A program made the translations under genes and the position numbers. From the NCBI GenBank assembly GCA_022432975.1, contig CM039512.1:35337730-35401729 (forward strand): a stretch of DNA of 64,000 nt. The letters are read 5' to 3'. The stretch's first letter is position 1, and each line of letters opens with the position of its first letter. This document shows positions 55,356-64,000 of this stretch, in pieces. The stretch is from Begonia masoniana (Eukaryota; Streptophyta; Magnoliopsida; Cucurbitales; Begoniaceae). Under the pieces are notes generated by a model. That model saw only the letters and a list, made by a program, of their open reading frames with translations, was not told the origin of the DNA and ran no database searches.

Positions 55356-55934
55356 GTAAGTTCTCGTGATTCTTCTCTGGCCGATTGGCCTACACCGTAC
55401 GTCGAATGTCGTCTCGAGGAGTTTTGGAGAGGCGTTAGTTTAAATTGTACTTGGTTTGGGTAGTTAGGTTATAGGAGTTTATAGTTTACGCTTTACAGTC
55501 TGGATGGTACATGTTATTGTTTGTTTACTTTAAAATATTGAACTGTTCACGCATCACTTGTTTTAAAGAAAAGCATGAAAATGAACTTCCGCACAGAGTT
55601 TTAAAGATAACGTAAAGCATAGCATTGGCCGAAAGGCATACAGGCCTTCGGGCATACAGGCCTTCGGGCATACAGTTTACAGGTCACGCGAGGTGGGGCT
55701 CAGGCACGGCTGTACGGGTTGTAAGCGTGTACCCCCCTCTTCTAGCCAGAAAGAGTAGTCCGCCCGCTGGATGAGCTCTCTCCGGTTAGAAGGTATAGGA
55801 TCTCGGTGACACCTATAGTGCATGGCATAGTAAGATAAAAATAAAGCATGGTTTAATGAACTCATAGCACAGCATGCATCGCATTTACGTAGAGTTTACT
55901 GGGATTTTATCTCATAGTGGGTTGTATGGTGTAG
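55356..55934 (+). promoter_or_regulatory. Predicted LTR intron 2 (element E)
   Basis: CACGAG/GTAAGT at 55356 to TATGGTGTAG ending at 55934, 579 nt. The donor lies in a CACGAG...CTCGTG hairpin loop, as in element C. Confidence 0.55.
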
Positions 55935-56440
55935 GTGACATAGACTTCGAGGTACCAGGTGAGGACGATGTCCATCCACCTGAGGCATGATTCAGTTGAC
56001 GGAGGATGGCTGTGGAGGTGTGCTGACGCAGTCGAGGCTCACCTGACCCGTGGGGATAGTATGTATAGATTTTGGGATGTTTTGGCTGGATAATTGTGTA
56101 GACGTTATAGGATGTTTGGTTCTGGTAGTTGATAGGTTTACATTTGAATGTTTTGGGTAAATTGTTTATAAAACAATATTTAAACGTTATAGAAATGTTT
56201 TGGAAATGTTGTAGGTTGGATACGGATAAGCTCGATTTTTAGAGCTATCCATGCAGTTGGATTTTGCAAAGTCCGCTGTGGGTTGATTGAGTTTAAAATA
56301 CGTTATAAACTGATACTTTGTTAGGAGTAGGTTTAATTGTGTTAGGTTGAATTGTGTTGGTTTGCTCTCTGGAATCCAGAGAGCACTTGTGAAAATAAAG
56401 GAAACAGAGAAGAAGAGAAAACAGAAGGGATCGCGTGGTG

Positions 56441-56652
56441 GTCGCTGCATAGAGTGCAGCCACCGATCTCTGCAGTAATGCAGAGATCGATTGCTGGCTT
56501 GCTAGCATATGCAGCGATCGATCTCTGCAGCAATGCAGAGATCAATCGCTGCTTGCTAGCATATGCAGCGATCGATCTCTGCATTGCTGCAGAGATCGAT
56601 CGCTGCAGCATGCAGTGCATGCAGCGATCAGTCGCTGCATGCTGCAGCGACT
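56441..56652 (+). repeat. Hairpin array in element E 5' LTR
   Basis: Three hairpins on the stem GCAGCGATCGATCTCTGCA with loops GTAA, GCAA and TTGC, followed by GCAGCGATCAGTCGCTGC and CATGCTGCAGCG palindromes. Loops two and three are complementary. Preceded by the CTCTCTGGAATCCAGAGAG hairpin (about 56362-56380). Confidence 0.95.
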
Positions 56653-56909
56653 GGGCGCGGCCTCCTTTCCTCGGGCAGAATGTCAATTCTGCCCTCCCCT
56701 TTTATTTTAATCGAAATTAGTTTTAAATAATGGTTTTATTTAATTAGCTTTATATTTGATTTAAATGTTTTAAAGTTAGATTTTAATTCCGATTTCGATT
56801 TTGGTTTTGATTTCGGTTTAGGTTCCGCCTAGAGTTTAATTAAAGATATTAGGTTAAAAAAAATATATGGTACAGATATTGGGTACAGTATTAGGGTCGT
56901 GACAAATTA

Positions 56910-56921
56910 TGGTATCAGAGC
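56910..56921 (+). promoter_or_regulatory. Element E primer-binding site
   Basis: TGGTATCAGAGC, 5 bp after the LTR end; pairs with initiator tRNA-Met. Confidence 0.9.
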
Positions 56922-56992
56922 CCCCGGGTTTTAAAATCGGTTCTGTAGACTGCTCGACTGCACAGCCACTACGCGGACATTCTTCATCAACT

Positions 56993-57057
56993 GTAAGTAT
57001 GTTTATAGTTTTATTTGATTACTAGTTTCTTAGAATATTTGTTTTAACCTTTTATAG
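56993..57057 (+). promoter_or_regulatory. Predicted leader intron before gag (element E)
   Basis: CAACT/GTAAGT at 56993 to TAACCTTTTATAG ending at 57057, 65 nt, 16 nt before the gag ATG. Confidence 0.4.
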
Positions 57058-57073
57058 GAGTTTTATTATAACA

Positions 57074-57561
57074 ATGGTGCGTCCACGAAACGATCGAGAT
57101 GACAGAGACGATACGATTGATACACTTATGGACTTTATTGCCTAGCAGTCTCAGCATATGGAGAGACAGGCTCAACAGATGGAGAGTCAGTCTCAGCAGT
57201 TGGGTACTATGATAGACCGTGAGGGCGTTAGAGCTCAAGAGACAGCGGTGTCGGGCAACCGCAGGATGGAGAGATTTCAGAAGCTCCAGCCCCTATCTTT
57301 AACGGACAGTCTACGGATCCCTCTTCAGCCGAGGAGTGGGTTCGCACTATGGAGGGCATGCTGGCATATGCTAGCATAGAGGATGGAGAGAATGTTGCAT
57401 TGGTGACCTACCACCTAGCTCTGGACGCCCGGTTTTGGTGGGATTCCATCAGGACGACCACCGATGTGACTATTATGGGCTGGGAGAGATTCAGAGAGCT
57501 ATTCTACGATAAATATTTCAGCCATACCGTTCGCGAGGCGAAGATGGTCGAGTTTATGTAG
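57074..57561 (+). pseudogene. Element E gag N-terminal part (broken)
   Basis: ATG 57074 gives MVRPRNDRDDRDDTIDTL. TAG at 57143 stands where element C has CAG. The coiled-coil-like MERQAQQMESQSQQLG follows in frame. Loss of one base in the CCTCCT run at about 57290 shifts the frame; the capsid resumes at about 57300 and 57349 (MEGMLAYASIEDGENVALVT, DKYFSHTVREAKMVEFM) and hits TAG 57559, again a CAG position. The rest of gag continues in frame after this stop. Confidence 0.9.
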
Positions 57562-59535
57562 TTGCGGCAGACTGCTTCTATTGCCGAGTACGTTAGGAGA
57601 TTTGAGGCGCTGTCTCGATTTACACCACGACAGGTCAGCGTCAACGAGGATAAGGTGCGTCGGTTTTTACAGGGACTTAGCAAGGAGTTCCGGATGCGCC
57701 TTACGATATCAGGGGTACGTGGTGTATCCTATGACGAGCTAGTGGCCAGAGCCCTCGACATTGAGGCTGTTGAGCAGAGTTCTACTAGACTGAGGGAGCC
57801 ATCTAAGGGCTTTTTCAGAGAGATTCGACCTCAGTCACTGAACCAAGGTTGGCAGCCGAGGGCACAGCCCCAGCAGCAGCAGAGGGGTGTGAAGAGACCT
57901 CTTGAGGGAGGTAACGATCGGGGAAAGGGGAAGCAAGTACAAGGTGCTTCTCAGGTACCTATTTGCCCTAAGTGTCTGAGGGAGCACAGTGGCCAGTGTA
58001 GATTGGGCACGGGTGTGTGTTATCGATGTGGAGACCCGGGCCATTTCGCTAGAGATTGCCCGAAGCCCGGCCGAGATCAGTCAGGCAGTGATCAGAGGAG
58101 GGTTATGCCCAGGATCTTCGCTTTTATTGAGCCTGGCGACGTTGATGATGAGGCTCAGCCTGCCGTGATAGCAGGTACTATATTGATTACTGGCGTTCCT
58201 GTATTTTCTTTATTAGACACGGGGGCTACGCATTCTTTTGTTTCCACCGCGTGTGTGTCGAGATTGAGGCTTGCGCCTGAGTTAGCAGAGTGCGAGTATA
58301 GTGTGATGCTACCTTCAGGAGAGCGTATGCAGTCTGGTCATGTAGTCCAGGGCAACATTATCTCGATTGGGGACCGTACTCTCTATGCTCGCCTTATTGT
58401 TATGGGCATCGAGCATTATGATCTTATTTTAGGGATGGATTGGCTATCGCAGCACTTCGCCACCATCGACTGTTTTTCCGGGATTGTCACCTTTCGACCT
58501 CCGGGTAAAGCTGAGTTTTCTTATCAAGCAATGAGCAGATTGAGTAGCTCGCCTATCTCTTATTCCATGATGGTCAACGAGCAGTTTAAAGGTGCGTTCT
58601 CTATTTATTTGGCCTCTGTATTTGATTGTAAGTTGCTCAGCGGATTGAAGCCGAGCGACATTCCTATCGTCAGAGAGTTCTCTGAGATTTTTCTTAATGA
58701 TCTTCCCGGGTTACCACCAGACCGGGAGATCGAATTCACTATCGATGTCTATCCCAACTCCGCGCCGAGGTTCAAGAACCCGTGTCGGTTGGCACCAGCT
58801 GAGTTGAGAGAGTTGAGGACTCAGCTTGACGAATTGTTAGAGAAGGGATTTATTCGACCCAGTGTATCGTCTTGGGGTGCGCCCGTTCTGTTTGTCAAGA
58901 AGAAAGACGGGACCCTCAGGATGTGCATTGATTACAGGGAGCTGAATAAGCTCACAGTGAAGAATAAGTATCCACTGCCCCGGATTGACGACTTATTTGA
59001 TCAGCTACAGGGTGCCCGAGTATTTTCCAGGATTGATCTACGCTCGGGTTACAATCCGCTGAAGGTCCGGATGGATGATATACCGAAGACGGCATTCCGA
59101 ACGAGGTATGGGCATTATGAGTTCCTTGTTATGTCTTTTGGACTTACTAATGCCCCTGCAGCATTTATGGACTTGATGAACCGTGTCTTCAAGGAGTATC
59201 TGGACAAGTTCGTGGTGGTTTTCATCGACGACATATTGATCTACTCTAAGACGAAGGAAAAACACGAGGAGCATCTGAGGATTGTTCTGAGGACCCTATG
59301 TCAGCATCAGCTGTACCCAAAATTTTCGAAGTGCGAGTTCTGGCTTGACAGAGTGAGCTTCCTTGGCCATATTATATCACAGGATGGAGTTTCTGTGGAT
59401 CCGAGCAAGATTCAGGTGGTCAGAGATTGGCCACAGCCGAAGAACGTACGTGAGGTGCGTGGATTTCTCGGGTTGGCCGGTTATGATCGGAAGTTTATAG
59501 AGGGATTCTCAAAGATCACACTTCCTCTCTCTTGA
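57562..59535 (+). pseudogene. Element E Gag C terminus, protease and RT
   Basis: 657 codons open. Capsid end ([14 protein letters not shown]), Gln-rich linker, [12 protein letters not shown] and zinc knuckle [14 protein letters not shown] (about 58018-58059), protease [12 protein letters not shown] (about 58207) and [16 protein letters not shown], then [22 protein letters not shown] (about 58876-58935), [31 protein letters not shown], and the catalytic FIDD (59221-59232), ending with [17 protein letters not shown] and TGA 59533, a CGA-type position. The usual SGYHQ motif reads SGYNP here. The domain order and length fit a full chromovirus. Confidence 0.95.
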
Positions 59536-59886
59536 TTGACTCGGAAGAACGAGAGATTTATTTGGTCGTCTTCTTGTGATGATAGTTTTATGGAGTTAAA
59601 GCAGGGATTGACCACCGCTCCAGTACTGGCGCTACCTGTCGAAGGTGTCAGATTCAGTATTTATTGCGATGCATCGAGAGTGGGACTCGGTTGTGTATTG
59701 ATGCAGGAGGGGAGAGTTAATTCTTATGCTTCTCGGCAGTTGAAGCCGTATGAGCAGAATTACCCTACGCACGACCTTGAGTTAGCAGCTGTGGTCTTCG
59801 CACTGAAGATATGGAGGCATTATTTATATGGGCAGCAGTGCGAGGTATTTTCTGACCACAAGAGCTTGAAGTACTTATTTACGTAG
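59536..59886 (+). pseudogene. Element E RNase H
   Basis: In frame with the preceding part ([10 protein letters not shown]). RNase H motifs: [18 protein letters not shown] (first catalytic Asp), [19 protein letters not shown] (Glu), [12 protein letters not shown] (Asp). Ends at TAG 59884 where relatives have CAG (FTQKEL). It removes the RNA template strand during cDNA synthesis. Confidence 0.95.
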
Positions 59887-61554
59887 AAGGAGCTGAATAT
59901 GCGACAGAGACGATGGCTTGAGTTTGTCAAAGATTACGATTTTGATATCAAGTACCATCCAGGAAAGGCGAACAAGGTTGCTGATGCCTTGAGTAGAGTG
60001 CCTTCTGTGAGTCAGCCTTCACTTGCAGCGATGTCAGTTACGCTGCGGTCTGAGATTGAGAGATTCGATGTGGAGATAGTGGCAGAGTTGTCCAGTATGC
60101 TCGCCAACATTTCTCTCAGGCCGGCTATTCTTGATCGTATACGTGAGGCTCAGCAGAGCGATTCGGAGTGTGAGGAGCTTCGATCGAGCATGACATTGGG
60201 AGACTCGTCGGATTTTCATTTATCAGAGGACGGTATTCTGAAGTTCAGGCATAGGTGGTACGTGCCTAGCGACGAGGATCTGAAGAAGGAGATATTGGCC
60301 GAGGCACATTCTTCGGCATATTCTGTACACCCGGGAAGTACCAAGATGTACCGGGATTTAAAGCAACATTTCTGGTGGCCTAACATGAAGAGGGAGGTTG
60401 CCAAGTACGTTCAGACCTGCCTAGTATGTCAACAGGTGAAGGCAGAGCACCAGAGACCGGCCGGAACGTTATTGCCACTGCCGATTCCGGAGTGGAAGTG
60501 GGAGCAGATCTCTATGGACTTTATTGTGGGGCTCCCGAGGACGACGAGAGGCCATGACAGCATTTGGGTTATTGTGGACCGATTGACAAAGTCGGCCCAC
60601 TTCTTATCTGTGAAGATGGCATCGTCTATGGATCAGCTCGCCGAGCTTTATGTGCAGGAGATTGTCCGACTGCATGGCGTGCCAATTGCTATTGTCTCAG
60701 ACAGAGATCCGAGATTCACATCGAAATTCTGGAAGAGTTTGCACAAAGCTATGAGGACTCAGCTTAATTTCAGCACCGCATTTCATCCTCAGACTGATGG
60801 ACAGACAGAGAGGACGAATCAGATTCTGGAGGATATGCTCAGAGCGTGTGTGCTGGAGTTTCAGGGATCGTGGAGCAGGTATTTGCCACTGATCGAGTTC
60901 TCTTATAATAACAGCTTCCAGGCTATTATTGGCATGACTCCATATGAGGCGCTGTATGGTCGAAAGTGTAGATCTCCATTGTATTGGGACGAGGTTGGCG
61001 AGGCCAGCATCATTGGTCCTGAGATTCTACAGCAGACGGCAGAGAAGATTGCCATCATTCGACAGCGTATAGAGGTAGCACAAAGCAGGCAGAAGAGCTA
61101 TGCTGACACCAGACGGAGAGAGCTGGAGTTCGAGGAAGGCGATGAGGTCTATTTGAAAGTTTCTCCGTTCAAAGGCGTAGCGAGATTTGAAAGAAGGGGT
61201 AAGTTGAACCCTCGTTATGTGGGGCCCTTTCCTATTCTGAAAAGGATCGGGAAGTTGGCGTACAGGTTGCAGCTTCCGGCTTCTATGGAGGGTATCCACG
61301 ACGTATTTCACGTGTCCATGCTACGGAGGTGCTTGCGCAATCCGTCGCATATCGTGGAGGCTACAGAGATCGAGGTACAGCCTACCTTGAGTTATGAGGT
61401 GAGGCCGGTACGTATTTTGGAGACTTCCATCAAGATTTTGCGCAACAAAGAAATTCCGCTAGTTAAAGTTCTATGGCGGAATCACGAGGTGGAAGAAGCG
61501 ACGTGGGAACAACAGCAGGATATGATGACTAGGTATTCTGATTTTTTTGTATGA
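59887..61554 (+). pseudogene. Element E RNase H end, integrase and chromodomain-like tail
   Basis: In frame with the previous part (first ATG 59899). DYDFDIKYHPGKANKVADAL ends RNase H. The integrase zinc region follows with [20 protein letters not shown] and [12 protein letters not shown], then the catalytic [34 protein letters not shown] and HPQTDGQTERTNQILEDML (D, D, E), SPFKGVARF, IHDVFHVSMLRRCL, and the terminal IPLVKVLWRNHEVEEATWE, ending TGA 61552. This section is free of stops and could be intact integrase. Confidence 0.95.
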
Positions 61555-61576
61555 TTTAAATTTTGTGGACAAAATT

Positions 61577-61595
61577 CTGAATAAGGAGGGTGGAA
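61577..61595 (+). promoter_or_regulatory. Element E polypurine tract
   Basis: TGAATAAGGAGGGTGGAA lies directly before the 3' LTR; it matches the tract of element A. Confidence 0.8.
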
Positions 61596-64000
61596 TGTAA
61601 TACCCAGTTGTACGGACTCGCATATTATATTATTATTGTATTATTGGATGACATTTTTGTAAATATGTCAAATCAAGTCTGTTTTACGAAAAGAAAGCGT
61701 CATCATGATCCTAATGATTAATAGGAATTTTAAGAAAATTATGGGAATTTTTGGAGACTAAACGCTATATTCCGAGTAATTACATTTTTCATAATATAAA
61801 GGATGTTTTAATAAAAATAGTAAACGAGGTCCGAATTACGAACGGACGGTTTCAATGGAACCCAAATAATAAGTTGGAGTTACTGGTGAAATAAGGAGAT
61901 TTGGTGAACCCGAATAGTTGGACGATTACTGAACCGTAGGACGAAACTAAAATAAAAACTAAAGGAGGGTAAAAAGGTAATTCGTCAAGTTAATATTTTT
62001 TATAAAAATCAACTTTTCTTCAATCGCAGAACACTTCTGCGATTTCAATTCTGAGTTTTCCAGAGAGCTTCTACTTCGCGAAACCCTCCTTGCCCGCGAC
62101 AAAAACCTTCCGATCCGACCTCCGTTCGTTCTGTTTTCTTCACGTTTTATCCTCCAATCAACGTTCTAGGTATGTCTCTATAGTTTTAGAACGTTTATTT
62201 CGAGTTTTACGGAGTTATACGTTTAGGGTTTTTGTTAGGTTTTCGATTAAAAACGCGAATTAGGGTTCGTAATTAATAGGTTAGCCGTGATTAAGTATAT
62301 ATTGCACGTATTCGACGTTATTGGACAAAGTTAAATCAATTCGTGAAAATGTTAAAATTAGGGATTTTCGAGATTTTAGGAATAACTCGTAAGTTGGAAT
62401 TCGAGGTGCCGAACGTGAGTTGCTCGAATAAATAGCCCAGTGAATGGGATTAGAACTTTAGAAAGTCTCCTTAGTTAAGATTTTGTAAATTTGGACGATC
62501 AATAGCTTAAATTAGTTTTAACGTCGAAATTGTGTTTTGCTTCAGACAAACAACGCTCGTGGACGGAGTTTGAGCTGCTTTGGACACGAGGTAAGTTCTC
62601 GTGATTCTTCTCTAGCCGATTGGCCTACACCGTACGTCGAATGTTGTCTCGAGGAGTTTTGGAGAGGCGTTAGTTTAAATTGTACTTGGTTTGGGTAGTT
62701 AGGTTAGAGGAGTTTATAGTTTACGCATTACAGTCTTGATGGTACATGTTATTGTTTGTTTACTTTAAAATATTGAACTGTTCACGCATCACATGTTTTA
62801 AAGAAAAGCATGAAAATGAACTTCCGCACAGAGTTTTAAAGATAACGTAAAGCATAGCATTGGCCGAAAGGCATACAGGCCTTCGGGCATACAGGCCTTC
62901 GGGCATACAGTTTACAGGTCACGCGAGGTGGGGCTCAGGCACGGCTGTACGTGTTGTAAGCGTGTACCCCCCTCTTCTAGCTGGAAAGAGTAGTCCGCCC
63001 ACTAGATGAGCTCTCTTCGGTTAGAAGGTATAGGATCTCGGTGACACCTATAGTGCATGGCATAGTAAGATAAAAATAAAGCATGGTTTAATGAACTCAT
63101 AGCACAGCATGCATCACATTTACGTAGAGCTTACTGGGATTTTATCTCATAGTGTGTTGTATGGTGTAGGTGACATAGACTTCGAGGTACCAGGTGAGGA
63201 CGATGTCCCTCCACCTGAGGCATGATTCAGTTGACGGAGGATGGCTGCGGAGGTGTGCTGGCGCAGTCGAGGCTCACCTGACCCGTGGGGATAGTATGTA
63301 TAGATTTTGGGATGTTTTGGCTAGATAATTGTGTAGACGTTATAGGATGTTTGGTTCTGGTAGTTGATAGGTTTACATTTGAATGTTTTGTGTAAATTGT
63401 TTATAAAACAGTATTTAAACGTTATAGAAATGTTTTGGAAATGTTGTAGGTTGGATACGGATAAGCTCGATTTTTAGAGCTATCCATGCAGTTGGATTTC
63501 GCAAAGTCCGCTGTGGGTTGATTGAGTTTAAAATACGTTATAAACTGATACTTTGTTAGGAGTAGGTTGAATTGTGTTAGGTTGAATTGTGTTGGTTTGC
63601 TCTCTGGAATCCAGAGAGCACTTGTGAAAATAAAGGAAACAGAGAAGAAGAGAAAACAGAAGAGAAAACAGAAGGGATCGCGTGGTGGTCGCTGCATAGA
63701 GTGCAGCGATCGATCTCTGCAGTAATGCAGAGATCGATCGCTGGCTTGCTAGCATATGCAGCGATCGATCTCTGCAGCAATGCAGAGATCGATCGCTGCT
63801 TGCTAGCATATGCAGCGATCGATCTCTGCATTGCTGCAGAGATTGATCGCTGCAGCATGCAGTGCATGCAGCGATCAGTCGTTGCATGCTGCAGCGATCA
63901 GTCGCTGCATGCTGCAGCGACTGGGCGCGGCCTCCTTTCCTCGGGCAGAATGTCAATTCTGCCCTCCCCTTTTATTTTAATCGAAATTAGTTTTAAATAA
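61596..64000 (+). repeat. Element E 3' LTR (truncated by window end)
   Basis: Nearly identical to 54362-56800. Differences include a 12-bp duplication (AGAGAAAACAGA, near 63655) and one additional array unit. The last 140 bp or so are outside the window. Confidence 0.95.
63688..63922 (+). repeat. Hairpin array in element E 3' LTR
   Basis: Same order as 56441-56652, with an extra GCAGCGATCAGTCG-TTGCATGCT unit, so about 23 bp longer. Some stems are more perfect than in the 5' copy (for example CGATCGATCGCTG against CAATCGCTG). Confidence 0.9.

Larger units (their letters stand above)
54362..56904 (+). repeat. Element E 5' LTR
   Basis: 2543 bp, TGTAATACCC to GGTCGTGACA. Contains the hairpin AATCGCAGAACAGTTCTGCG (54788-54807) at the start of the leader, splice-like sites, a short tandem repeat GGCCTTCGGGCATACA (about 55640-55672), GACCCGTGGGG (56045) and the hairpin array. 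Confidence 0.97.
54362..64000 (+). mobile_element. Element E, near-complete Ty3/gypsy (Tekay/Del-like) element, 3' end off window
   Basis: 5' LTR 54362-56904, primer-binding site, gag (57074-57561 and on), pol to 61554, polypurine tract, and 3' LTR from 61596, cut at 64000 (about 140 bp missing). It is inserted in element D's RT; left flank ATAAG (54357-54361) is the predicted target duplication. LTRs are nearly identical apart from repeat-copy changes. Four premature stops and one gag frameshift inactivate it. Confidence 0.95.

Overview
This window is repeat-dense nuclear DNA from a flowering plant, most likely a eudicot. It holds no complete host gene, rRNA, tRNA or CRISPR array. Almost every base belongs to Ty3/gypsy LTR retrotransposons. 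The evidence is TG...CA long terminal repeats, initiator-tRNA-Met primer-binding sites (TGGTATCAGAGC), zinc-knuckle Gag, D-S/T-G protease, FIDD-box reverse transcriptase, RNase H, DDE integrase and a chromodomain-like C terminus (LWRNHEVEEATWE). The dominant type resembles plant Tekay/Del chromoviruses with LTRs of 2 to 2.7 kb. One older element (here G) resembles the CRM/Reina chromoviruses. Some Gag motifs recall cucurbit retroelements, but the species cannot be fixed from this sequence.

Layout. 1-2860: two minus-strand LTR pieces (I and H) around a 100-N gap. 2861-12615: element G, a decayed gag-pol element whose 3' LTR is split by a complete minus-strand solo LTR (9902-12230, target duplication GGTTG). 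13090-19770: element A, with a 2.7-kb 5' LTR, an intact gag-protease frame, an internal deletion that removed RT and RNase H, and a truncated 3' LTR. 19771-21490: inverted remnants of other elements around a second 100-N gap. 21491-25034: AT-rich DNA, possibly with exon remnants of an unidentified host gene. 25035-37179: element B, nearly intact apart from one in-frame TAG, preceded by a 3.4-kb tandem duplication of flank plus 5' LTR. 37454-39984: a minus-strand solo LTR (target duplication ATACA). 40143-64000: a nested stack. LTR F is interrupted by element D, D's 5' LTR is interrupted by element C (complete, duplication AAAAT, gag only), and D's RT is interrupted by element E, whose 3' LTR runs off the window.

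How it works together. Each autonomous element would encode one Gag-Pol polyprotein. Element C lacks pol and could move only with proteins supplied by a relative. The most notable pattern is in the LTRs. Families that differ strongly in sequence share an ordered set of splice-like signals: a donor after a CT-rich leader, an acceptor, a short exon of 45, 46 or 54 nt, a GTAAGT donor, and an ATGRTGTAG acceptor. A GTATGT-like donor and then an array of palindromic hairpins follow before the LTR end in the families where I found them, and a short intron-like stretch lies between the primer-binding site and gag. This suggests a spliced leader built into the LTR. It was found by eye and needs RNA evidence.
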